DNA of 64,000 nt. It comes from Streptomyces turgidiscabies Car8 (GTDB taxonomy: Bacteria; Actinomycetota; Actinomycetes; Streptomycetales; Streptomycetaceae). Shown piece after piece: positions 42,526-50,155 of this stretch. Position 1 is the stretch's first letter; every line of letters starts with the position of its first letter. The stretch covers positions 113,408 through 177,407 of the forward strand of contig NZ_AEJB01000208.1 of NCBI RefSeq assembly GCF_000331005.1, read 5' to 3'. The notes under the pieces are model-generated. The model was not told where the DNA came from and did not search any database. It worked only from the letters and a program-made list of their open reading frames with translations. Position numbers and translations under genes: made by a program.

Positions 42526-44027
42526 AGGACGGGCTCCAATCGCTGGCCTATCCACCGAGCGACATTCACCGAGACCGCGTTGCCTGCCTGCGCGGTCTGC
42601 TCTGCCTGGTTGCCGTAGACGACGTACTTCTTAGGAAACCGCTGCCCTTCGAGCTGTTCGCGGGGCTTGAGCATCCGGAAGTAGCAGTCGTTGATGTCCG
42701 GGGCGTTTTGCACCAGAGCGGCTGAGTCGCGGGTGGAGAGGGTGTGGACGGGTTCGGCGGCCGTCTTCACCGCGGCCTTGCGGTACGGCACGACGAGGGT
42801 GTTCCGCGCACGGTCGGGCACAGTGCCGGCGTGCGTGACAAGGCCGTGGTGGTTGCCCTGGGCGGTGACGACGCTGAGCGGGTCGCTCGCGGGGCTGGCG
42901 GTGGCGTGGTTGCGGTACTCGATGATGAACGGGTCCATCGTCAGCAGGGCTTCGCTCTCGCGGGTGGTGCGAGTCCGCATCGGCACGTCCAGAGGGACGG
43001 CATCGGTGTTCCACGAGCCGCCGGTCGGCACCAGAAGGGCATCGCCCTGCTTCACCGTCCGGACAGGCATCGGCCGGTCCTCGACGGCGTACGCCCTGTC
43101 CCCGCCATCCTTGCCGTGGGTGAGCGAGATCGAGTACGGGCGCCAGGGGAACTTGAGGCGGCCTGCGCGGATGCGGTCCATGGTGGTATCGGCGAGCGGC
43201 TTCTTGCGGTCGCCGATCCGCTTCCCGAGGTCGCTGAAGTCGATGATGTCGCTGGCCGGGCGTACGTACGGCTCGACCATGGCGTGGCGGCAACGGGTGT
43301 TGGGGCAGCGGTAGATGTAGTCGCGCCGGTACTTCCCGATACGCAGGCCATCGGTCTTGGTCCACGACTGGACGGCGTGCACGTCCTCACCGCAGTCGAC
43401 GCAGGGAGCGAGCGGCCTGGGCTCCAGGTCGGGCTTGCGCATGGTCTTGAGGGTGAAGACCACGTACATCCGGTCACGCCACTGCGGGGCGCGCAGGTTG
43501 ACGTCGTCGCCGACGTGGGCGCTGCTGACGCACACGATCTGGTACTGGTATCCGAGCAGCTCCATGGCTTGGAGCCAGGTCGCGAACAGGATCCAGTCCA
43601 GGCCGAATTCGACGACGTTCTCGACGACGATGGCCTTGAACCGCTTCGCTTCAGCTGCTCGTACCACGCACCAGGCGGTTACCCGGGTCGCCTCGAAGGC
43701 GTCCTTGGTCAGGGACTCCCACTCGTCGCGTTCCTCTTCGAGCAGGTCGAGGAGATCAAGTTGGTTAGTCTCCCGAGTCCTGCCACCCGCGGGGCTGATC
43801 TCGGTGCAGATGACGGATGCCCACAGTGCGTCGGCCTTGGGCAGCATGCGCATGGGGAAGCCGTCGCTGAGCGTCATGACGGCGTGTTCACAGTTGGGGT
43901 GGTTGGCGGCGTGCGTCTCGATCGCCAGCCGCCAGTGGTTGATGCCGAGCAACAGCTCGTGCCCGGCTTCGACAAGTCCAGTGCTGCTGCCGCCCGCGCC
44001 ACACAAAAGGTCAATCCAGGTGGCCAT
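42522..44027 (-). CDS. DNA (cytosine-5) methyltransferase, divergent phage type
   Basis: 501 residues. Motif I is DLLCGAGGSSTG (6-17), the catalytic-loop cysteine is probably Cys74 in VICTEISPAGG (a divergent PC motif), and ENV is at 136-138. Motif X is GNAVSVNVA near the C-terminus. A zinc-ribbon-like insertion (CVDCGED...RCPNTRCRH) sits mid-protein. Such enzymes modify phage DNA to avoid restriction. The ATG at 44027 is preceded by the start-associated sequence at 44039-44053 and a hairpin at 44059-44084. Confidence 0.85.
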   Translation of the reverse strand: MATWIDLLCGAGGSSTGLVEAGHELLLGINHWRLAIETHAANHPNCEHAVMTLSDGFPMRMLPKADALWASVICTEISPAGGRTRETNQLDLLDLLEEERDEWESLTKDAFEATRVTAWCVVRAAEAKRFKAIVVENVVEFGLDWILFATWLQAMELLGYQYQIVCVSSAHVGDDVNLRAPQWRDRMYVVFTLKTMRKPDLEPRPLAPCVDCGEDVHAVQSWTKTDGLRIGKYRRDYIYRCPNTRCRHAMVEPYVRPASDIIDFSDLGKRIGDRKKPLADTTMDRIRAGRLKFPWRPYSISLTHGKDGGDRAYAVEDRPMPVRTVKQGDALLVPTGGSWNTDAVPLDVPMRTRTTRESEALLTMDPFIIEYRNHATASPASDPLSVVTAQGNHHGLVTHAGTVPDRARNTLVVPYRKAAVKTAAEPVHTLSTRDSAALVQNAPDINDCYFRMLKPREQLEGQRFPKKYVVYGNQAEQTAQAGNAVSVNVARWIGQRLEPVL

Positions 44028-44038
44028 GTGGGTAGTTG

Positions 44039-44053
44039 TTCTCCAAGAGGTCC
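44039..44053 (-). promoter_or_regulatory. Start-associated sequence, copy 2
   Basis: GACCTCTTGGAGAAC type leader before the methylase start, with a perfect 10-bp hairpin GCCCGGCCCC/GGGGCCGGGC at 44059-44084 only 6 bp upstream. Confidence 0.7.
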
Positions 44054-44095
44054 TGCGCGCCCGGCCCCTATGGCGGGGCCGGGCAACGGCCGAGA

Positions 44096-44578
44096 TCAGT
44101 GAGTGCGGAGACCGCCGTGCGCCTGCGCGTGGCGCAGGAAGGCGATCCAGATCCCCCATGTCGGGTCACCCACGGGCATCTCTGCGATGGCCACGCCCGG
44201 GTGGGCGTCATAGGTGGCGAGGGCGGCGGTGATCTCGGCGACCGTCACGAGGAAGCCGTCGTTCGAGTCGATCTTGTACCTGGGTATGCCGGTCGGCACT
44301 GTCTCGGAGGCGTCCTTGACGGCCTTGTAGGCGGTCCGAAATTCGGCGACGCGGTTCGTCGTGCTCTCGTCGTACTTGGTGCCGGGCTGGAGGTCCACGC
44401 CCGCCAGCCCGTAGGCGGACAGCGCCGGGTATGACGGGACGGGCAGCTCGACGAGCATCCCGAAGTTCTTCATCGCGTCGAGGGTGCGCGGCAGTGCGGT
44501 GAAGGCGAACCGGAAGTAGTTCTCGTCCCCTTCGGCTCTCGTGCCGTCAGGGGTCTGGATGTAGACGTCGTTTCCCAC
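44096..44578 (-). CDS. Phage protein of unknown function
   Basis: 160 residues. GTG 44578 sits six bases after the start-associated sequence (44586-44599). The protein begins GNDVYIQTPDGTR and ends with WIAFLRHAQAHGGLRTH. Mixed alpha/beta, no recognised family. It precedes the methylase gene. Confidence 0.6.
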   Translation of the reverse strand: MGNDVYIQTPDGTRAEGDENYFRFAFTALPRTLDAMKNFGMLVELPVPSYPALSAYGLAGVDLQPGTKYDESTTNRVAEFRTAYKAVKDASETVPTGIPRYKIDSNDGFLVTVAEITAALATYDAHPGVAIAEMPVGDPTWGIWIAFLRHAQAHGGLRTH

Positions 44579-44585
44579 GGGGTTG

Positions 44586-44599
44586 TTCTCCAAGAGGTC
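44586..44599 (-). promoter_or_regulatory. Start-associated sequence, copy 3
   Basis: Exact GACCTCTTGGAGAA(C) copy. A perfect 13-bp hairpin (GCTGCCCGGCCCG/CGGGCCGGGCAGC, 44604-44633) lies 4 bp upstream. Confidence 0.7.
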
Positions 44600-44637
44600 T
44601 GCGGCTGCCCGGCCCGGAGTCGGGCCGGGCAGCGCGT

Positions 44638-44802
44638 TCAGCGGTGGGCGGCGTGGCGGCGGTGGACTTCGCCGTAGGTCGTGCGGCGCGGGTCCCGGCT
44701 GCGGGCCTCCCAGCGGAGCTCTGCGATGACGATCACGGTGAGGCCGGCACCGACACCGAGGGCGAGCACGAGCAGTGCGTACAGCGCGTGCAGTTCGGTC
44801 AC
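44638..44802 (-). CDS. Small single-pass membrane protein
   Basis: 54 residues. GTG 44802 overlaps the upstream stop by 4 bp (GTGA). One hydrophobic helix at about 5-28 (ALYALLVLALGVGAGLTVIVIA) then a basic tail. Function unknown. Confidence 0.55.
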   Translation of the reverse strand: MTELHALYALLVLALGVGAGLTVIVIAELRWEARSRDPRRTTYGEVHRRHAAHR

Positions 44803-45017
44803 CGCGCCACCACCTCGTAGCGAGCCGGGCAGGGTTGAAGGAGCTGCATGCACGCGACGAAGACCCCGTGGGCGTGGTTGGTCGCGAGTCCGTTGTCCAA
44901 CGCGGCCTGGGCTCGGGCTCGTTCGGCCTCGTCCTGCGGGTGGGCGATGACGCAGGCGCAGCGGCGCTTGCTGGTCTCCTCCGCCGGATTCGGCGGGACC
45001 GCTTCGGTGTCCGCCAT
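44799..45017 (-). CDS. Small phage protein with cysteines
   Basis: 72 residues, ATG 45017 overlapping the upstream stop by one base (TGATG). Contains CAC, FVACMQLLQPCP and an Ala/Arg-rich helix. Function unknown. Confidence 0.55.
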   Translation of the reverse strand: MADTEAVPPNPAEETSKRRCACVIAHPQDEAERARAQAALDNGLATNHAHGVFVACMQLLQPCPARYEVVAR

Positions 45018-45667
45018 CAGACGATCACCTGCCCGGTGGACGCGAGGTAGAGGATGCCGACCTCGTCGTTCAGCTCCCACACCGTGAGCGGCCAGTCCGT
45101 ACCGCCTTGCGCGTGGACGCACGTCCAGCCCTTCGCCGCCATGGCGCGCACGACGTTGGCGTACTCAATGAGGGCCGTGCCACTGTCGGTGAGAGGGCCG
45201 TGGAGGAGCTTTGACACCGGCAGGCGCTGCGCCGTCACGCCTCGGAGCCGGACTGAGATCAGGTCGCTGACGCGTGGCGCGAGGCGCCGCTCGGTGACGA
45301 AGGCCGTGATGGCCTGGATGAGCGGGACGGTGTTGTTGCCGTGTTGCGCCTGCTCTCCGCTCTCCGTGGAGTCGTAGAGCACCTCGTCGATGTTCGGGTT
45401 GTCATCGTGGCGGCGCTTGACGTGGAAGCCCTCCAGCGCGGCCGGGTCCATGGGCAGGTCCTCGACCGAGGAGATCCACAGATGCGAGCCGTCGGTGAGC
45501 TCGGCGGTGATGGCGAACGCGTTCCCGGACTCGACGTTGGTCACGAGCGGGATGCGGCGCAGCGCGGTGATGACCGGCTCGTACGCGCTCCACAGGTCCA
45601 GCCAGAGCGGGTCTTCGGTGTTGTTGTGCACGGGCATCGGGGCCAGCGGCGCCAGGTCGTTGCTCAC
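45017..45667 (-). CDS. Phage protein of unknown function
   Basis: 216 residues. GTG 45667 lies after GGAGAAGGAACT, part of start-associated copy 4. Alpha/beta sequence with FHVKRRHDDNPNIDEVLYDSTE and a C-terminal VWELNDEVGILYLAS. No family is recognised. First of three tightly coupled genes. Confidence 0.6.
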   Translation of the reverse strand: MSNDLAPLAPMPVHNNTEDPLWLDLWSAYEPVITALRRIPLVTNVESGNAFAITAELTDGSHLWISSVEDLPMDPAALEGFHVKRRHDDNPNIDEVLYDSTESGEQAQHGNNTVPLIQAITAFVTERRLAPRVSDLISVRLRGVTAQRLPVSKLLHGPLTDSGTALIEYANVVRAMAAKGWTCVHAQGGTDWPLTVWELNDEVGILYLASTGQVIV

Positions 45668-45673
45668 AGTTCC

Positions 45674-45687
45674 TTCTCCAAGAGGTC
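45674..45687 (-). promoter_or_regulatory. Start-associated sequence, copy 4
   Basis: GACCTCTTGGAGAA followed by GGAACT and GTG 45667. There is no obvious hairpin upstream of this copy. Confidence 0.65.
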
Positions 45688-45748
45688 GTGTGCCAGCCAA
45701 CAGTACAGAGTTGGGATCTATCTCAAGGCAAATTGACGCCGGCCGCAC

Positions 45749-46198
45749 TCACCACGGGCGGGTGACGAACACCAGCAGGGGCGCCGCGCGCCGCCCTTCT
45801 CGCACCTGTCGCGCTCGCGCAGTCAGGGCCTCCAGCTCGTCGACGCGATGACCGGCGACGTCGGCGATGCCCTGCGCCTGGTGGGCGAGTTCGCGGGCCT
45901 GCATGAGCGCCCTGTGGTTGTCGCGGTGGTCGAGGTGGATCTCGGCGCCGCCAATGTCGTCGAGGAGTTCACCGACGACCTCGTCCCGCACTGGCTTGGC
46001 GCACCCCAGCCCGCCGAGGTGCCGCTCGCAGTCGACCAGGTCCTTCAGGTCGGCGATCCGGATGAGCAGGTCGCCGACACCCTCGGGGTCCTGGCGGTAG
46101 AGGTCGGCGAGGCTGTGGATCTGCTCGCGGGCGGCGGCGCCGCCGTCGAGCACGATCGCACCCTTGTGGCAGTGGCGAAGTGTGGGCAGGTAGTCCAT
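45749..46198 (-). CDS. Phage coiled-coil protein
   Basis: 149 residues, largely helical with heptad character (EQIHSLADLYRQDPEGVGDLLIRIADL; MQARELAHQAQGIADVAGHRVDELEAL). AAGGA lies before ATG 46198. First gene downstream of promoter P4. Function unknown. Confidence 0.6.
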   Translation of the reverse strand: MDYLPTLRHCHKGAIVLDGGAAAREQIHSLADLYRQDPEGVGDLLIRIADLKDLVDCERHLGGLGCAKPVRDEVVGELLDDIGGAEIHLDHRDNHRALMQARELAHQAQGIADVAGHRVDELEALTARARQVREGRRAAPLLVFVTRPW

Positions 46199-46243
46199 GT
46201 CGTCCTTCCGATCAAGAGGGGGCTTCCCCCTCCTTCTGGTTCT

Positions 46244-46271
46244 ATTCTATATGCATTGTCGAGGATGTCCA
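46244..46271 (-). promoter_or_regulatory. Prophage early promoter P4
   Basis: Minus strand: -35 TGGACA (46271-46266), 16-bp spacer, -10 TAGAAT (46249-46244) in TGCATATAGAAT. The upstream A/T-rich block (ATTCGCCGGAAAT) resembles that of P3. Confidence 0.7.
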
Positions 46272-46300
46272 TATTTCCGGCGAATTTTTCTTTCAGGGGT

Positions 46301-47281
46301 CTAAGTTTTCCGCTGGCTGCGTTCCTTCTGTGCTCGTACGGCCGCACGCGCGGCCTTGCGCGCCTCATCGGCCGCTTCCGGGTGCTCCTCGACCCGCTGT
46401 CGGCGTCTGGCCGCTTCCTCGTACCAGTCGTCCCAGAAGCGCCCGTGTACCCGCTGTTCCTCCTCCTTGGCCTCCTCCTGCTCCCTCCGGCGTCCTGCGC
46501 GCGGGTTCGTGCCGCAGCCACGGCAGGAGGCAGCAGGGCGCCCTCGGTGCTTCGTGCAGCCCCTCGGCGGCTCCCCGCGCTCGGCGGCGGAGCCGTCTGG
46601 TGGAGCGGATGCGAACTCCCCTGCGGCGTCAGCCGTGGGGGTAGGGGGGGAAGGAAGGACAGAGGAAGAACCAGGAAAGGAAGGGGTTCCACCACTGGAA
46701 CCCAGTGGGTTCCCCCCGTGAAACTCATCGGGTTCCACCGGTGGAACCCTGCCGTCCTCCCCATCTGGGTTCCCTCCGTGGAACCCTGCTTCCTCGTCTG
46801 GGTTCCCCGCGTGGAACCCAGCCTCGACCTGCGACGATTCGGCCTTCTCTCGGCGAGCGGCCTCGCGGTCATCGACGTCCTGATAGGTCATCGCAGGCTT
46901 TGCGGGGACCGACCGCGTGACTCCGGGGCGGGCTTTGTTGGGGTTCTTCGGAGCAGCCTTGCGCGCCTCCAGTCGCTCCTTGAGCTCCGGCGTGGTCGGC
47001 GTGGGCGGTACCCCGAGGGGGAAGATCCGGTAGACCGCCGACCGTCCCGCCTTGCCGACCTCCACGCGCTCGACAAGCCCTTTGGCTATCAGCTCCGTGA
47101 CGATGGTGATGGCGCGTTTGTCGGTCACGCCGACCCAGGCCGCGAGGCGGGTAAGGCCGGGGCGCGCAAGTCGCGTCTCGTCGTCGGCGCTGTCCGCGAT
47201 CTTCATGAGGGCGAGTTTCTGGCTCTGGCTAAGCACGTCGGGCGGCAAGTAGGCCGCAGCGATCATCAGTTGGATGGACAC
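46301..47281 (-). CDS. Winged-helix phage replication initiator-like protein
   Basis: 326 residues. GTG 47281 follows AAGGGGAACC. Residues about 15-90 form a winged helix (LSQSQKLALMKIADSADDE... LTRLAAWVGVTDKRAITIVTELIAKGLVERVEVG), as in phage replication-initiation proteins. The middle is disordered and carries repeats of FH(A/G)GNP encoded by the DNA iterons at 46684-46819. The C-terminus has CTKHRGRPAASCRGCG (zinc-like) and a long basic helix. The layout, an initiator with internal iterons, parallels lambda O. Origin recognition is inferred. Confidence 0.6.
   Translation of the reverse strand: MSIQLMIAAAYLPPDVLSQSQKLALMKIADSADDETRLARPGLTRLAAWVGVTDKRAITIVTELIAKGLVERVEVGKAGRSAVYRIFPLGVPPTPTTPELKERLEARKAAPKNPNKARPGVTRSVPAKPAMTYQDVDDREAARREKAESSQVEAGFHAGNPDEEAGFHGGNPDGEDGRVPPVEPDEFHGGNPLGSSGGTPSFPGSSSVLPSPPTPTADAAGEFASAPPDGSAAERGEPPRGCTKHRGRPAASCRGCGTNPRAGRRREQEEAKEEEQRVHGRFWDDWYEEAARRRQRVEEHPEAADEARKAARAAVRAQKERSQRKT
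46684..46819. repeat. Five palindromic iterons inside the initiator gene (candidate phage origin)
   Basis: Five 20-bp units begin at 46684, 46707, 46730, 46767 and 46800 with form GGGTTCC-N6-GGAACCC. Four have perfect 7-bp arms; the second is degenerate on one side. Intervals of 23, 23, 37 and 33 bp separate the starts. Tandem iterons within an initiator gene are the classic arrangement of a phage replication origin. Confidence 0.65.
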
Positions 47282-47322
47282 GGTTCCCCTTGGGCGGTAC
47301 AGGCACGGCGGCAGGACGGGGT

Positions 47323-47350
47323 GCCCCGCCCGGTCGCTCCCGGGCGGGGC
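47323..47350. terminator. Intergenic GC-rich hairpin
   Basis: Perfect 11-bp stem GCCCCGCCCGG/CCGGGCGGGGC with a 6-nt loop, between the nuclease gene and the initiator gene. It may attenuate read-through into the initiator gene. Confidence 0.5.
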
Positions 47351-47370
47351 TGAGACTCATCGGAGTCGGG

Positions 47371-48498
47371 TCAGGCCGGCGCGATGTTGATGACCGCGGG
47401 CGTCTTCTTGCCGGTCTTCCGCCGGGGGATCGCCAGTCCTGCGTCCTTGAGGTTCTTGACCATGCGGTTGACGTCCGGCGTCATCGGGACCGGGATTCCG
47501 GCGACCTCATGCAGGTCGACCATCGCCTCCACGTCGTCCTTCTCCTCGTCGTTGCCTCCGCGCCAGGACAGCTTGTTGGGGCCGTAGATCCCCTCTGGGG
47601 ATTGGTCGAGCTTCTTGCGGGCGAACTTCTTGGTCCTGTCGCCCTCGCTGGCGAGTTCGTGACCCTTCACGTAGTCGATGAGCGCCTGTTCACGGTCGGC
47701 GTCGTTGCGGATGAGCGCGGCCTGCTCGGGCACGCCCGGAGCTGTCCCGGGCCAGCACAGGGAGCGGAACGGGCAGTAGTCGCAGATGGCGTCCAGACCG
47801 GGGCCGTTGAAGTCGCGGGGCATCTCTTCGGGATTGCCGGTCTCACGCACACGTTCCACCCACCACTGCGCCTCCGCCGCACGCTGCGGGTCGAAGTCGA
47901 TCTCCTGGACGTGCTCCGCGCCGGAGTCCCGGTTGATGAACCGGAACCGAATACGGCCGATGTTCAGTGGCCCCAGGCGGGACAGGTACCGCTGACCAGG
48001 AACGTCCTCGAACCCGACCTCGAACAGCGCACCTGCGTACAGCTGGACCTGCCGTAGCTCGGCGGCCGTAGCGCCGTAGCGAAGAACACGGTCCCACAGG
48101 TACGTGGATTTGGTCTTCACGTCCTCCACGGTGAGGACGTCGGCGGGTATCGCTGGCCTGTGACGAGCGGGCAGGCGAGCGGCAGTCGCCGCGTCGAGCT
48201 GTACAACGTCGACATGCCCCCGGATCAGGTTGTCCTGGACGCTGCGTTCCACCAGCCATCTGTACTCCGTGCGCGCGGACTCAAGCAGCCCGTGGTGAAT
48301 GAACGTTCCGAGGATCGCCGCACGCTTGTCGGGGTGATCGGTCGGTGTGGTGCCGTGCAGGATGTAGGCGGCGCGTCGGCCGCACACGGTGTCGGACGCG
48401 CCGAGCTGGGTCTGACGAGAGCGGGGGCGGCGGGCGTCCACGTCGTGTGCGGCATCCCAGATGGAAGGTGCGATGCCGTCAACGGTGGCTACGGACAT
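47371..48498 (-). CDS. Cas4/RecB-like Fe-S exonuclease
   Basis: 375 residues. A PD-(D/E)XK core is visible: His69, GHVDVV (Asp97), VEDVKTK (Asp126-x-Lys128) and QVQLYA (Gln150/152). An Fe-S cluster is indicated by Cys39 (VCGRRAAY) and C239-xx-C242-x5-C248 (CDYCPFRSLC). Such nucleases resect double-stranded ends for phage recombination. ATG 48498 follows the start-associated sequence at 48506-48519. The gene next to it encodes a Sak4-like ATPase, forming a recombination pair. Confidence 0.8.
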   Translation of the reverse strand: MSVATVDGIAPSIWDAAHDVDARRPRSRQTQLGASDTVCGRRAAYILHGTTPTDHPDKRAAILGTFIHHGLLESARTEYRWLVERSVQDNLIRGHVDVVQLDAATAARLPARHRPAIPADVLTVEDVKTKSTYLWDRVLRYGATAAELRQVQLYAGALFEVGFEDVPGQRYLSRLGPLNIGRIRFRFINRDSGAEHVQEIDFDPQRAAEAQWWVERVRETGNPEEMPRDFNGPGLDAICDYCPFRSLCWPGTAPGVPEQAALIRNDADREQALIDYVKGHELASEGDRTKKFARKKLDQSPEGIYGPNKLSWRGGNDEEKDDVEAMVDLHEVAGIPVPMTPDVNRMVKNLKDAGLAIPRRKTGKKTPAVINIAPA

Positions 48499-48505
48499 AG
48501 GGGAG

Positions 48506-48519
48506 TTCTCCAAGAGGTC
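48506..48519 (-). promoter_or_regulatory. Start-associated sequence, copy 5
   Basis: GACCTCTTGGAGAACTCC upstream of the exonuclease start. Eighteen bases here match the + strand antisense copy at 50885-50902. Confidence 0.7.
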
Positions 48520-48530
48520 AGCGTGGGCGG

Positions 48531-49622
48531 TCACTGCTCGGCGTCCGCGTCCTGCTCATCGGCCTTGCGCTGGGCGGCGGCACGGAGCTTGTCGGCGTCG
48601 GACAGTGGGCCCTCCCCCATCTCCCGCCGAGGGCTGTCGAGTTCGGCGGCACGCTGCTCGGCGGCGGCCCGGATGGTGAGGATCTCGTCGTGGCTCAGGC
48701 GGTTCACCGGGTCTGGGACGGCCCGCCACAGCGCCTCAAGGAGCTTCTTGTCCGTCAGGCCGGCGATACGGGCGAGCCAGGGCTGTACGAGATCGCCGAC
48801 CAGCACGGGCATGATGCGCGGCTGGGACTCGACGGAGCAGCCCAGCTTGTTGAAGACCAGGTCCTCGATGCTGAAGTCCCGCAGCGGCAGCGGTTTGTTC
48901 CGCTCGACGCGCATCCGCAGCGATCGGACCTTGATGACCTGCGGGTCGGTGTTGCGTTTCATGCGCACCCAGCACGACGAGTCGAAGCCGAGATCTTTCT
49001 GAGCCGAGACCTTCCACTCGCTTTTGTTCTGGATCGGCTGGCCGTTGTCGTCCGTGGCGCTGACCTGCTTGCCCCGGGCCAGCACGATGGCGATGCCGGG
49101 CAGTGTGCGCAGCAGGTAGATGATCCTGTTCCACCGCTCCGTGGCGTCGTTCCACAGATTCCGGCCGATGTCGAACGCGGCGTCTGGGTCCTCCTGGAGC
49201 AGGGCGCGGTTCTTGCGCGTCCGGCGACCGCGTTCGTAGGTCCAGTTGGTGAGCATCCGCCAGAGGGCGGATCCCGAGTCGATGGTCAGGACGACCGGGG
49301 GCTCTCCGGCTGCCGCCGCGCGCCTTGCCTCGGCATGCACGGCCTCAACCTGTTCGAGAATGTCTCGGTAGGTGCCGTCGTGCTCGATGATCAGATAGTT
49401 GGCGCCCTCGATGGCCGCGTACTCGTCGGCCGATCCCTCGTCGAGGTCGATCCAATACATCTGGCCGATGCGGTCGCTGCTGGAGAACTGCGCGGCTGAG
49501 TAGGTTTTGCCGGCGCCCTCCTCGCCCTCAATGAGGAGGAGGGGCCATGGGACGATCCCTGTCGGCTTGCGTGTTTTGAGTTGGACTGCGGGCGGCATTG
49601 CGGTGCCCGCTGGTGCATTCAC
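48531..49622 (-). CDS. Sak4-like RecA-fold ATPase (single-strand annealing recombinase)
   Basis: 363 residues. Walker A is GEEGAGKT (33-40) and Walker B is VVLTIDSGS (Asp115). The overall pattern (YWIDLDEGSADEYAA; IIYLLRTLPGIAIVLARGKQVS) fits phage Sak4-type AAA/RecA proteins, which anneal single strands during phage recombination. The C-terminal 60 residues are helical and charged. GTG 49622 follows GACCTCTTGGAGCCAGATC. It is adjacent to the Cas4-like exonuclease, its likely partner. Confidence 0.75.
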   Translation of the reverse strand: MNAPAGTAMPPAVQLKTRKPTGIVPWPLLLIEGEEGAGKTYSAAQFSSSDRIGQMYWIDLDEGSADEYAAIEGANYLIIEHDGTYRDILEQVEAVHAEARRAAAAGEPPVVLTIDSGSALWRMLTNWTYERGRRTRKNRALLQEDPDAAFDIGRNLWNDATERWNRIIYLLRTLPGIAIVLARGKQVSATDDNGQPIQNKSEWKVSAQKDLGFDSSCWVRMKRNTDPQVIKVRSLRMRVERNKPLPLRDFSIEDLVFNKLGCSVESQPRIMPVLVGDLVQPWLARIAGLTDKKLLEALWRAVPDPVNRLSHDEILTIRAAAEQRAAELDSPRREMGEGPLSDADKLRAAAQRKADEQDADAEQ

Positions 49623-49629
49623 GATCTGG

Positions 49630-49641
49630 CTCCAAGAGGTC
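49630..49641 (-). promoter_or_regulatory. Start-associated sequence, copy 6 (12-base core)
   Basis: GACCTCTTGGAG is retained, then CCAGATC before GTG 49622. The least conserved of the six gene-linked copies. Confidence 0.65.
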
Positions 49642-49645
49642 GTGG

Positions 49646-49990
49646 TCAGTCCGTGCGCAGGGCCCGGACTTCGAAGAGGGCTGCCCACTCCGGGTGTTCG
49701 GCCAGCAGGAGCCGTACGTACCGGGAGCGGTAGTCGTTGTTCAGCGCGAACTCGTCGCCTCGGGTCGCCGCGCCGTACTGGTAGCGCAGGAGCTCGAAGA
49801 GCATCCCGATGCCGATGCGGCCGAACCCCTTCTCCGCACAGTCGGCGGTCATCCGGATCAGCGCCCTGAGAACCCAGGGGTTGAGCGAGTGGAACGCCTC
49901 GAATCGCTGCTGGATGGTCAGGCTGCCGACATCGGCGGGGTGGCGAACGGGCTGGATGGTGCCGAACAACGGCGGCTGTTCGATCAGCAA
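49646..49990 (-). CDS. Conserved small phage protein
   Basis: 114 residues. TTG 49990 follows GAGAGGGGAGCC. Contains RFEAFHSLNPWVLRALIRM, IGIGMLFELLRYQYG and LNNDYRSRYVRLLL, a pattern I know from many phage early regions without an assigned function. Its upstream region holds a long palindrome and promoter P5. Confidence 0.65.
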   Translation of the reverse strand: MLIEQPPLFGTIQPVRHPADVGSLTIQQRFEAFHSLNPWVLRALIRMTADCAEKGFGRIGIGMLFELLRYQYGAATRGDEFALNNDYRSRYVRLLLAEHPEWAALFEVRALRTD

Positions 49991-50002
49991 GGCTCCCCTC
50001 TC

Positions 50003-50043
50003 AGAGATAGACCAAACACTTTGGAGTGTTGGAATCTATCTCT
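50003..50043. promoter_or_regulatory. Extended imperfect palindrome (operator or hairpin)
   Basis: Arms AGAGATAGA...CACT and AGTGTTGG...TCTATCTCT around a TTGG loop, 41 bp long. Close by are TTGTCGATCGACAA (50055-50068, a perfect palindrome) and GGCCACC/GGTGGCC (50077-50094). The cluster lies downstream of promoter P5 in the leader of the 49990 gene, suggesting regulator binding or attenuation. Confidence 0.5.
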
Positions 50044-50155
50044 GGACGGGAGGATTGTCGATCGACAACACCGCCGGCCACCCTCCGGTGGCCCCCTGGA
50101 TCGCTGCACAACCCCCCCTTCAACGAATGGAACGCACCCCTTTGAACACGCTTCC

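Noticed and set aside
46684..46819. A CRISPR array
   Set aside because: Repeats are 20-bp palindromes with 3-17 bp between them, inside a coding frame and without cas genes, so they fit origin iterons instead.
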